Shown here in pieces: positions 8,350-15,483 of a stretch of DNA of 23,627 nucleotides; the stretch's first letter is position 1, and each line of letters opens with the position of its first letter. Location: positions 1-23,627 of the forward strand of contig CADFJN010000027.1 in assembly GCA_902834555.1 (NCBI GenBank). The letters are read 5' to 3'. Below the pieces are notes generated by a model. That model did no database searches, was not told where the DNA came from, and saw only the letters and a program-made list of their open reading frames with translations. A program made the position numbers and the translations under genes. This DNA comes from Atopobiaceae bacterium. GTDB lineage: Bacteria; Actinomycetota; Coriobacteriia; Coriobacteriales; Atopobiaceae.

Positions 8350-8409
8350 GGGGCAGTTTTCAGACGTTTCTGCCGAGATTAACGGCGTTATGTGTCGAAA
8401 AACTGCCCC
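8350..8409. repeat. 60-bp element bounded by 11-bp perfect inverted repeats
   Basis: GGGGCAGTTTT at 8350-8360 pairs exactly with AAAACTGCCCC at 8399-8409 around a 38-bp interior. It lies in the 247-bp gap between ricT and the queD-like gene. It could be a small mobile palindromic repeat (MITE/REP-like) or a long-loop hairpin. No transposase is adjacent. Confidence 0.5.
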
Positions 8410-8449
8410 ACAGCCACAGTAGGCTAGCGGGTCGAACGGTAGGTCGGCG

Positions 8450-8509
8450 GGCCGAGAAGCGCGCGGCCGCTTCGGATCTCGACGACAGGCCGAGAAGCGC
8501 GGAGCGGCC
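8450..8509. repeat. two near-identical copies of about 20 bp
   Basis: GGCCGAGAAGCGCGCGGCC at 8450-8468 recurs as GGCCGAGAAGCGCGGAGCGG followed by CC at 8488-8509. Both contain the GCCGAGAAG 9-mer that is over-represented in the left half of the window. They follow the ricT stop on the minus strand. The first copy can also pair GAAGCG with CGCTTC, but no T-tract follows, so I do not call a terminator. Confidence 0.5.
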
Positions 8510-8523
8510 GAAGCGCCTACGAC

Positions 8524-10119
8524 CTACTCCCCCGTCGGCGACGTCGTGCTGCCGCCTGTGGACCCTCCGGTGGCTCCGCCATCGCCGCTGCCTCGACGCC
8601 CGCGGCCGCCACGGTGGCGACGACGCCTCTTGGGAGCAGCTCCGTCACCGGCTGCCTGGCCGGCAGCGCCATCGGCGGGCTTTGCAGGCGCCATGTGCTT
8701 GGGAGCGGGATGGCCACCCTGCGCCGCAGCACCACCGCGGTCCCCCGGGTGACGTGTGCGACGACGCTGCTGTCCGCCCTGTGCCTGCCCGGCACCGGCG
8801 CCCTTCTCGGCACCCGAGCCACGTCCCTGGCTCTCCCCGCCCTCAGCGCCGGCCGGAGCGTTTGTACCACCGGCAACGCGGTGGTGCCTGCGACGGCGCA
8901 TGGGCTTGGGAGCGTCCGCGTCGGGCTCGACGCCGCTCGTCACCGTGACCTCGAACTCCTCGGCGGCAAGCTCAACGCGCGCCGTGCGGCCCTTGCGGTG
9001 GCGACGCCTTGCGGGCTGCTGCTCGCCCTCCGCGCCAGCGGCATACGGCGATGGCGCACCGGCAGCCGGGCGCTTCTCGGCGCCGCCTGCCGCATCTCCA
9101 CCGTCACCCGAACGCCTGCGGCGACGCTTGGGCTGCACGAAGAGGTCTGCGTCATCAAAGCCCTCGGGCGGCGTCACGCCGTTGGCGCGGTCAAGCTCGG
9201 CCAGGGCCATGCGCACATCGGGCGACTGCAGGCGCTCGAGGACGTCGCGCGTCACTGTGTCCGGGCGGCAGGCGCAGCCCAGGTCCTTCGACTTCTTGAC
9301 GGCGGCATCTGAGGCGGTCATCTCCGCCAGCGGCACGCGCACCTGCTTGCCGTTCTCAAGGCGCAGGCAGATCTCCTCCTTGGGCGTGTCGTACTCAACG
9401 ATCTTGGCCTTGCCCAGCGGCGTCTCGATGACGGCGTTGCGCTTGGGGGCACGGCCCTTGAAGTCGCGGTATGCCTCGAACTCATAGCGCAGGCAGCACA
9501 TGAGGCGGCCGCATGCACCAGAGATCTTGGTGGAGTTGAGCGGCAGGTCCTGCTCCTTAGCCATGCGGATGGAGACGGGCTCGAAGGCAAGACCAAAGCG
9601 GGTGCAGCACAGTTCCTGGCCGCAGTGGCCCCAGCCGCCAACCACGGCGGCCTCCTCGCGCACGCCAATCTGACGCATGTCGATGCGCTCGTGCAGCTCG
9701 CGCGAGAGGTCACGCACAAGCTGGCGAAAGTCCACGCGCTCCTCGGCCGAGAAGTAGCAGACGACCTTGTCGCCATCGAAGAGGTACTCGACGCCCACGG
9801 GCTTCATATCGAGTCCGCTCTGCGAGACAAGGCGCCTGAACACAGGCAGGGCCTTCTCGCCAAGCTCTGCCAGCTCCTCGGCATGGTCCAGATCCTCGTC
9901 GCTTGCAACACGAAGCACGGGCCTGAGCTGCGCGTGGTTGGTCACGCGGTCAAGGTCCTCGGAGCTCATCTCGCGCGGGTCGGCGGTGGCAAGGCCAATC
10001 TCGTGGCCGCGCTCGGTAGCGCAGATCACGTGGTCGCCCTCGAGGGCCTCGATGCCCGCGACGTCAAACCACAAGTCGCGGGCGGCATATTTAAACTTCA
10101 CCGGAATGACGGTGGGCAT
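8524..10119 (-). CDS. ricT: PSP1-domain protein, RicT/YaaT family, with long basic tail
   Basis: Residues 1 to about 300 match the PSP1/RicT (YaaT) family. In Bacillus subtilis RicT joins RicA and RicF in an Fe-S-containing complex that affects RNase Y processing and phosphorelay. Conserved cysteines are Cys166, Cys171/172 (HCGQELCC), Cys203 and Cys208/209 (CGRLMCC), plus a GCAC at 281-284. The usual protein is about 275-300 aa; this one is 531. Residues 331-531 are a low-complexity, probably disordered tail rich in Gly/Ala with repeated arginine clusters (KRRRRR, RRRHRKGR, MRRRRHH, QRRRTR, KRRRRHRGGRGRR), suggestive of RNA or DNA binding. AAGGAGG precedes the ATG. The start overlaps the end of holB by 22 nt. 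The cofactor and tail function are inferred. Confidence 0.88.
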   Translation of the reverse strand: MPTVIPVKFKYAARDLWFDVAGIEALEGDHVICATERGHEIGLATADPREMSSEDLDRVTNHAQLRPVLRVASDEDLDHAEELAELGEKALPVFRRLVSQSGLDMKPVGVEYLFDGDKVVCYFSAEERVDFRQLVRDLSRELHERIDMRQIGVREEAAVVGGWGHCGQELCCTRFGLAFEPVSIRMAKEQDLPLNSTKISGACGRLMCCLRYEFEAYRDFKGRAPKRNAVIETPLGKAKIVEYDTPKEEICLRLENGKQVRVPLAEMTASDAAVKKSKDLGCACRPDTVTRDVLERLQSPDVRMALAELDRANGVTPPEGFDDADLFVQPKRRRRRSGDGGDAAGGAEKRPAAGAPSPYAAGAEGEQQPARRRHRKGRTARVELAAEEFEVTVTSGVEPDADAPKPMRRRRHHRVAGGTNAPAGAEGGESQGRGSGAEKGAGAGQAQGGQQRRRTRHPGDRGGAAAQGGHPAPKHMAPAKPADGAAGQAAGDGAAPKRRRRHRGGRGRRGSGDGGATGGSTGGSTTSPTGE

Positions 10120-11261
10120 GCAAGTGCCTCCTTGATACGAAGAAGCATGACCTCAAGGGCCAGCTGGGGTGATACGTTGTGCGCTAGGTCGTCGCCTGCA
10201 GAAGAGACGGCGTCGAGCGCGGTCAAGGCGCCAGGCGTTCCCGTCGACGCGGCAAGGCGATCGACCACGGCAGCCGCGTCCTCGTTCACGATCTTCTGCG
10301 GCACGCCCTCACAGCGCACCAGCACGTCGCGCAGAAGCGAGTCCGCAGCAGCCAGAGCCTCTATGATACCCGAACGCTCACGGGCCGTAAGCTCGCGCTT
10401 GTTGGCGTCAGCCACCTGCTTGAGAGCAGAGGCGGTGAGAAAATCCGCGCTCTCCTTAGCGGCCTCGTCCTGGGCAACCTGCACGTCCTTCAGGGGCACG
10501 CGCACGGCCGCCAGAAGATCGCGTGCCGAGCAGAGCACGTCCCACGAGTCGTCGCGACCAAGCTCGTCCAGAATGCGCACGACCAGGCGCCGCACTTCTC
10601 GGCGCGAGGGCGACGCAAGGAAGTCGCAGGCACGAGAGGGCGTGCCGGCAACCGAGAGCGCCACGCGGGCCTCGGCCTCACTGGCACCGGAGCGGTGCAT
10701 GACCTCGTCCAAGGCCACGCTCGGCGCAATGGTGCGAAACGGCACCACCTGACAGCGCGAGACAATGGTGGGGAGCACCGAGGCCACCGAGCGGGCGAGA
10801 AGGACGAACATCACGCCCTCCGGCGGCTCCTCTATGGTCTTGAGCAGCGCGTTTGCCGAGGTACCGCGGAGAAGACCGGCGTTCTCGAGCACGTATGCCT
10901 TCGCGCGAGCGCGGCTGGGCGCACGGTTCACGCCCTCGATAAGGTCGCGCACCTGGTCAACAAGGTAGCCGGTGACGCTTCCCGGGGTGAGCCACTGCAC
11001 GTCCGGATGGGTGCGGTGCGCCACGCGGCGGCAGTCGTCACAGGTGCCGCAGCCGTCGTTGGGGCAGACCACGCACTGCGCCAGCGCAAGCGCCGCTTCT
11101 TCCATGCCGGAGCCAGGCGCGCCCACAAAGAGGTAGGCGTGCGAGAGACGCCCCTCGCGCACGGCAGAGGCGAGAAGGTCGCGAACACGCGGCTGGTCAC
11201 CAAGCGAGTCAAACACGGCTGCGGGGCGCGCCGGCGCAGCGCCTTCCCTAGCCGCGGCCAT
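10098..11261 (-). CDS. holB: DNA polymerase III subunit delta'
   Basis: Clamp-loader subunit that helps load the sliding clamp during replication. The 387-aa protein has an AAA+ N-terminal part. The P-loop-like GAPGSGMEE (47-55) has lost its lysine, as expected for the non-ATP-binding delta' subunit. A zinc-binding cysteine cluster follows (Cys63, 66, 71, 74, 77, in CGTCDDC). ALLKTIEEPPEG and the SRC motif in PTIVSRCQ are diagnostic. I chose the ATG at 11261, overlapping the tmk stop by 14 nt; residues upstream in the open frame are shadow. The 3' end overlaps ricT by 22 nt. The tmk-holB-ricT order is widely conserved in Gram-positive bacteria. Confidence 0.93.
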   Translation of the reverse strand: MAAAREGAAPARPAAVFDSLGDQPRVRDLLASAVREGRLSHAYLFVGAPGSGMEEAALALAQCVVCPNDGCGTCDDCRRVAHRTHPDVQWLTPGSVTGYLVDQVRDLIEGVNRAPSRARAKAYVLENAGLLRGTSANALLKTIEEPPEGVMFVLLARSVASVLPTIVSRCQVVPFRTIAPSVALDEVMHRSGASEAEARVALSVAGTPSRACDFLASPSRREVRRLVVRILDELGRDDSWDVLCSARDLLAAVRVPLKDVQVAQDEAAKESADFLTASALKQVADANKRELTARERSGIIEALAAADSLLRDVLVRCEGVPQKIVNEDAAAVVDRLAASTGTPGALTALDAVSSAGDDLAHNVSPQLALEVMLLRIKEALACPPSFR

Positions 11262-11922
11262 GGGGCTCCGCCTCCGTTGCAAGCGATGCGGGAAGGACGT
11301 CCGCAAGGGTGCCGAGAAGCGCGAAGTAGACCTCGTCCGGCGTGCCCGATGCGTCCACCAGGTGCACGCGCTCGGGTTCCTCGCCAACAAGGCGCAGGTA
11401 GCCGTCGCGAACGCGTTGCTGGAAGGCAAGGCCCTCCGCCTCGAGGCGATCCGCCCCGCCCGCCGTGGCGCGCGAGAGCGCCTGCGCAGGCTCAAGGTCC
11501 AGGACAACCGTGCGGTGGGGCGTGACACCGCAGCTCCCAAGCCCGTTCGCCGTTCTCACCACCTGGGACGAGAGGCCTCGCGCGGCCTCCTGGTAGGCCA
11601 GGGTCGAGTCGAAGAAGCGGTCGCAGACCACGACTGCCCCGCGCTCGAGCGCGGGCGAGATGACCTGCCGCACCAGCTGCGCACGGCTGGCCTCGTAGAG
11701 CAGGAGCTCGCACTCGGGGCACATCTCGGCATTGGAGGGGTCAAGCAGCAGGCCGCGGATCTTCTCGGAAATGTCCGTGCCGCCGGGCTCGCGCAGGCGC
11801 ACAACGTCACAGCCGGCGGCCTCGAGGGCGTCCGCAAGACGGGCTGCCTGCGTGGTCTTGCCGCAGCCGTCAATACCCTCGAGCGTGAGGAAGAGGCCTC
11901 TTCCCTCGCCTGTTGTCGCCAT
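11248..11922 (-). CDS. tmk: thymidylate kinase
   Basis: Phosphorylates dTMP to dTDP with ATP, in the dTTP synthesis pathway. The 224-aa protein has the P-loop EGIDGCGKTT (15-24), REPGGT (44-49), the DRF motif in CDRFFDS (Asp101-Arg102-Phe103) and the LID-like segment AGGADRLEAEG. Length is normal. I chose the ATG at 11922 because GGGAGG lies 5 nt upstream; an ATG 27 nt earlier has no such site. First gene of the tmk-holB-ricT operon, overlapping holB by 14 nt. Confidence 0.95.
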   Translation of the reverse strand: MATTGEGRGLFLTLEGIDGCGKTTQAARLADALEAAGCDVVRLREPGGTDISEKIRGLLLDPSNAEMCPECELLLYEASRAQLVRQVISPALERGAVVVCDRFFDSTLAYQEAARGLSSQVVRTANGLGSCGVTPHRTVVLDLEPAQALSRATAGGADRLEAEGLAFQQRVRDGYLRLVGEEPERVHLVDASGTPDEVYFALLGTLADVLPASLATEAEPHGRG

Positions 11923-11991
11923 GCTCGCCTCCCAATCGCGCACGCCCATGCATAAGCCGAACTACTTTAGCAGGTCAACGTGGGGAGATGG

Positions 11992-12020
11992 TGAGACAAA
12001 GGGACAGTCCCTTTGTCTCA
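11992..12020. repeat. perfect 13-bp palindromic hairpin with 3-nt loop
   Basis: TGAGACAAAGGGA at 11992-12004 and TCCCTTTGTCTCA at 12008-12020 pair perfectly around CAG. Near-identical palindromes (AAAGGGAC/GTCCCTTT type) are, from memory, scattered in many Gram-positive genomes as small repeats. It sits between the SDR gene and tmk, both minus strand. There is no T-tract, so a plain intrinsic terminator is unlikely. Confidence 0.7.
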
Positions 12021-12026
12021 TGACGC

Positions 12027-12059
12027 GGCCCTCCAGCACCACGCGGGTACCGGAGGGCC
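12027..12059. repeat. 8-bp inverted repeat GGCCCTCC / GGAGGGCC
   Basis: Arms at 12027-12034 and 12052-12059 enclose 17 bp. Immediately downstream of the SDR gene on the minus strand, this is the middle of three consecutive hairpins (with CTGCGCAG at 12067-12074 and 12089-12096). They may together end or stabilise the SDR transcript. No T-tract is seen. Confidence 0.4.
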
Positions 12060-12085
12060 GAAGGGGCTGCGCAGGCGCACCCACG

Positions 12086-12835
12086 CTACTGCGCAGTATA
12101 GCCACCATCGATGTAGAGGTGCGTACCGGTGGTGAACTCGTTCTCGACGAGGAACACCACGCCGTGCGCAATCTCCTCAGCCTTGCCAAGACGTCCCAGC
12201 GGATGCAGGGACTCGAGGCGCTTCATGCCATCGGCGCCCATCGTCTTCTCATTGATCATGCCGGTGTAGATATAGCCGGGGTTCACGGTGTTCACGCGGA
12301 TGTTGTACTTGGCAAGCGCCAGAGCCGCGGACTGGGTGAGCAGGTTCACGCCGCCCTTTGCGGCGTTGTAGGACGGCAGGTTGGGGTCGCCGATGGTGCC
12401 CTCGATGGAGGAGGTGCTCACGATGGCGCCGCCGTGGCCCTGCTTCTCCATCTGCAGCGCTGCGTACTTAATGCCGTAGAACACGCCGGTGAGGTTAATG
12501 GAGATGAGCTTGTTGAAGTCCTCGTCGCTCATCTGGTCAACGGGGAGGAAGTTGGCGATGCCGGCATTGTTGTACATGATGTCGACCGAACCGTATGTCT
12601 TCACGGCAAAGTCGATGAGGTCCTTGACCTGCGCAGGATCGCTGGTATCGGTCTTGTGGAAGACTACATCAGGAGATACCGCCTTGAGTTCCTCAAGTGC
12701 CTTGGCGCCACGCTCCTCATTACGGCCGGCGATTACGACCTTGGCGCCCTTCTCGAGGAATGCCTTCGCGGTAGCCAGGCCAATGCCCGAGGTGCCGCCA
12801 GTCACAACCGCCGTCTTGTCCTTGATTTCAAACAT
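12086..12835 (-). CDS. short-chain dehydrogenase/reductase (SDR)
   Basis: A 249-aa classical SDR: NAD(P)-dependent oxidoreductase with a Rossmann fold. Cofactor loop TGGTSGIG (12-19), NNAG (89-92), catalytic Ser143 (STSS), Tyr156 and Lys160 (YNAAK), and the C-terminal DGGYTAQ are all intact. Arg38 after the second strand (AGRN) suggests NADP(H) preference; this is an inference. The substrate cannot be read from sequence; related annotations include glucose 1-dehydrogenase, cyclopentanol dehydrogenase and hydroxysteroid dehydrogenases. The ATG at 12835 follows GGAGG by 6 nt; an upstream in-frame extension lacks a site and SDR similarity. A palindrome at 12884-12904 may be its operator. Confidence 0.9.
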   Translation of the reverse strand: MFEIKDKTAVVTGGTSGIGLATAKAFLEKGAKVVIAGRNEERGAKALEELKAVSPDVVFHKTDTSDPAQVKDLIDFAVKTYGSVDIMYNNAGIANFLPVDQMSDEDFNKLISINLTGVFYGIKYAALQMEKQGHGGAIVSTSSIEGTIGDPNLPSYNAAKGGVNLLTQSAALALAKYNIRVNTVNPGYIYTGMINEKTMGADGMKRLESLHPLGRLGKAEEIAHGVVFLVENEFTTGTHLYIDGGYTAQ

Positions 12836-12883
12836 GAGTTCCTCCAAACAGTTGTACATTGACCACCAACGCACAGAGTAACC

Positions 12884-12904
12884 TACCCATGGCCACAATG
12901 GGTA
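12884..12904. promoter_or_regulatory. candidate operator: TACCCAT-N7-ATGGGTA dyad
   Basis: A perfect 7-bp inverted repeat with a 7-bp spacer, 49 nt upstream of the SDR start. The position suits a repressor or activator site in the SDR promoter. No cognate regulator is adjacent. Confidence 0.4.
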
Positions 12905-12989
12905 ACGCGCACCCTCCGTAGGCGGTAGGAAAAAACGTTTTATCGGCGGCGTTTCTAAAGCAGAGGGGCATTAAGGGAAATCAGCCCTG

Positions 12990-13755
12990 CTACCGCACTA
13001 TGTGCGCCCGCAGCCAATCGGTAGCCTGGTCAACAACCTGCCAGTACTGCTCGCCCGTGAAGCCATGGCAGCCGCCGGGGATAACGCGCAGCTCGCAGCT
13101 GGGAAAGAGACTCGCCGCACGCTGCGAGTAGGACAGGGGGCACGGCATTGTCTGCATCACCGTGAAAGAGCAGGACATCTCGTGGAAAAGCCGGGATGTG
13201 CTCGTAGAAGTCGTAGTCGTAGCAAGACCTAAAGAACTCTCCGCTCACGTCCATACTCATGATGGGAAAACGACCACGAAGAAGGTCGCGGTTTGGACAC
13301 GTCTGGCGCACTGCATCGTGTAAGTTGAACGCCGGGTAGAGAAGGATGCAGCCACGTACCAGTTCCGCATTCGCACGGGCGGCCATGAGCGTCACCGTTG
13401 CCCCAAGGCTCGAACCGCAGAGAAACACATTCTTCTCGTCTACGAACGGTTCACGGGAGAGCTCCCAGGCAACGGACTCGAGGTCGTGCTGCTCGGTGAA
13501 AAGCGACATGTTGTCCAGCCAGTCGCTCCTGCTGTAATTGCCACCGCCGCAAAAGTCAAAGAAGTATGAGACCATGCCACGCTCTGCCGCAGTGCGTGCG
13601 TAGGGCTCCATGTCTCCATGGTTCGTGCTCAGCCCATGCGAGAAGATCGCCGTTGCTCGCGGGCGGCCGCCATCCCAGCCATCCGGCAGAAACAGCTTGC
13701 CGTAGATGTTCTTGTCCTCGCGCCGACACCAGCGCTCTTGTTCCCCATAGCCCAT
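12990..13755 (-). pseudogene. alpha/beta hydrolase, split by a single-base frameshift
   Basis: An alpha/beta hydrolase of the serine esterase/cinnamoyl-esterase-like type. Frame one runs from the ATG at 13755 (GGAG 7 nt upstream) and includes the FSHG oxyanion region (38-41), the nucleophile elbow GSSLG with Ser116, and the acidic motif HGDADNAVP (198-206). It then meets five Cs (Gs at 13136-13140 on the plus strand). Without one of them, reading continues as LSYSQRAASLFPSCELR and then GCHGF with the catalytic His, to a stop at 12990, giving a complete protein of about 254 aa. As given, translation ends near 13030 without the histidine. It could be a sequencing error, a true mutation or phase variation. 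The substrate is unknown. Confidence 0.8.
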
Positions 13756-13903
13756 GAGATGTCTCCGGCCTATTGGTCACATATCACTGTATCTGTTCGT
13801 TGTTACACAGACTGGGTCAAAGGCGGCCAACATCTGAAAAGCAAGATGCTTCTAACGTAGGGCGGACGAGAGAGACCCGCCCACCCCGTGTCGCAGACGG
13901 AGC

Positions 13904-14296
13904 CTACAACGCAATGCCGAGAAACGCCATAAGGTACGTAATCACGAGAAGCGCCACCAGGGTAGTGACGAGAGTCACCCAGAATCCCCGTATAGGGCCC
14001 CTCTTTGAGTCGAGGAAATAACGGGTGAGGGCGAGCGCCGCCGATATGAGAAGCGGCCCAAGCACCAGCATCGACGCTCTCGCCTCAATGCCCAGCTCGA
14101 GCAACGCGGCCGGGAGGACTAGGTAGCCCAGGAGAGCGGCTGCCGCAATGATTGCAGAGCTCGCAAACGTGAAGGGGTACGTTCCGGTTCTCTCGACCTG
14201 CTCCTGGACGCGGTCCTCGGTAATGACGCCGTACATCTTCACGTGGGCGGGCTCGCTGGTATTCCGTTTCCTGTTCTTAGCACGACCTTTGCTCAT
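13904..14296 (-). CDS. small three-helix membrane protein, unknown function
   Basis: A 130-aa protein that I do not recognise. Residues 1-40 are polar, beginning with a basic stretch (KGRAKNRKR). Three hydrophobic segments follow at about 43-64, 75-94 and 104-127. The ATG starts directly after the anmK stop (TAGATG) and its AAGGAGG site lies inside the end of anmK, so translation is coupled to the salvage operon. That placement suggests a membrane role linked to amino-sugar uptake or the envelope, but this is association only; it could also be an unrelated last gene. Confidence 0.8.
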   Translation of the reverse strand: MSKGRAKNRKRNTSEPAHVKMYGVITEDRVQEQVERTGTYPFTFASSAIIAAAALLGYLVLPAALLELGIEARASMLVLGPLLISAALALTRYFLDSKRGPIRGFWVTLVTTLVALLVITYLMAFLGIAL

Positions 14297-15481
14297 CTAA
14301 GCCTCCTTAACGCATGCGCACACGGAATGGGTCCACCCCTGCGGGGGCAGAGTGATGTTGCCCAAGACGGCGGGGCCCGCCGCACCCGTCGCCGTGGGTA
14401 CGTTAGACGGCCTGCCATGAAGAGTCTGGTTTCCAAGGATTGCGAAGGCAACGGCCTCTTTCGCATCGCTTGAGAAGCCAAGGTCCTCTTGGGTCATCAC
14501 CTCTGTCTGGGGCAATCTGCGGGCAATTCCCTCTAGAACCACCGGATTGTGCGCCCCGCCTCCACCCACGACAAGGCGGTCGATTTTCCCATGCACCCGC
14601 GGCACTACATAGCGCGTGCAGGCATCTGCAACGCTGGCCGAAGTAAACTCCGTGAGGGTACGCACGATGTCCTCCGGGACAAGATTCGAATTGGACGAGA
14701 GGAGCCGGTCCATCGACCCTGCACCAAACACCTCTCGTCCCGTACTCTTTGGGGGCTCTTTCGCAAGGAACGGGTTTCCCATAAGCTCGTCGAGAAGCCC
14801 CTCGTTAACGGCGCCGCGTCTCGCTATTGCCCCACCCGCATCAAAGGGCTTGCCAAAGAGGCGCTTGCACGCCTCGTCGATCATCATGTTGCCAGGGCCT
14901 GTGTCAAAGGCAAAGACCCCAGACACATTGTCGTGCGGAAGCACCGTCACGTTGCCTATTCCGCCCAGGTTGAGAAGCACAACGTTTCTCTTGGCATCTC
15001 CGTACAGGATTTTCTCTGAGAAGGGAACAAGGGGAGCGCCCTGACCACCTGCGGCCATATCCGCCTTGCGAAAATCCGAGACCACGCAAACCCCATGCTC
15101 GCGAGCAATGACTGCAGGCTCTCCCAGCTGGAGGGTCCCGGCGCATAAACCCTCGGCGGGATAGGGCTCGTGCCACACTGTCTGCCCATGGCTTGCCACG
15201 AAGGCGAGGTCGGAATCCGCGACGCCAGCAGCAGCGCTCGCTGCCTCGACCGCGCGGGAGAACAGCTGGCCCAGCTCAAAGTTAAGGGAGCACAGCAGCC
15301 GAGAGGAACTTCTCTCGGGATCGCAAGCCGCCTCGATCCTCTTTCGCGTGTCGACGGGCATGGGAACGGTGACGAAAGATCTCAGCTTGACGTCAGTCGA
15401 CTCATCCACTCCAGAAATCTCGACCAGCGCGGCATCGACTCCATCGAGGCTTGTGCCGCTCATGAGTCCAACGGCGAGCAC
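14297..15481 (-). CDS. anmK: anhydro-N-acetylmuramic acid kinase AnmK
   Basis: AnmK opens the 1,6-anhydro ring of anhydroMurNAc and phosphorylates it with ATP, giving MurNAc-6-phosphate. The ASKHA-fold protein shows GLMSGTSLDGVDAAL at the N-terminus, ASHGQTVWHEP, GGQGAPLVPFSE, NLGGIGNVT, FDTGPGNMMID and VGGGGAHNP, all characteristic of the family. I prefer the GTG at 15481 (394 aa) because GGGGAGG lies 8 nt upstream and the protein then begins right before LAVGLMSGTS. A GTG at 15523 would add 14 residues but lacks a site and overlaps the kinase gene. It lies 2 nt after the kinase stop. Its presence implies that anhydro sugars, made by lytic transglycosylases, are a substrate of this locus. 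Confidence 0.94.
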   Translation of the reverse strand: MLAVGLMSGTSLDGVDAALVEISGVDESTDVKLRSFVTVPMPVDTRKRIEAACDPERSSSRLLCSLNFELGQLFSRAVEAASAAAGVADSDLAFVASHGQTVWHEPYPAEGLCAGTLQLGEPAVIAREHGVCVVSDFRKADMAAGGQGAPLVPFSEKILYGDAKRNVVLLNLGGIGNVTVLPHDNVSGVFAFDTGPGNMMIDEACKRLFGKPFDAGGAIARRGAVNEGLLDELMGNPFLAKEPPKSTGREVFGAGSMDRLLSSNSNLVPEDIVRTLTEFTSASVADACTRYVVPRVHGKIDRLVVGGGGAHNPVVLEGIARRLPQTEVMTQEDLGFSSDAKEAVAFAILGNQTLHGRPSNVPTATGAAGPAVLGNITLPPQGWTHSVCACVKEA

Positions 15482-15483
15482 GG

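Noticed and set aside
8614..9487. Plus-strand open frames opposite ricT
   Set aside because: They mirror the low-complexity tail of RicT and have no recognisable domain.
12086..12835. SDR as a bile-acid hydroxysteroid dehydrogenase
   Set aside because: Coriobacteriia do carry such enzymes, but nothing in the sequence separates this one from other classical SDRs.
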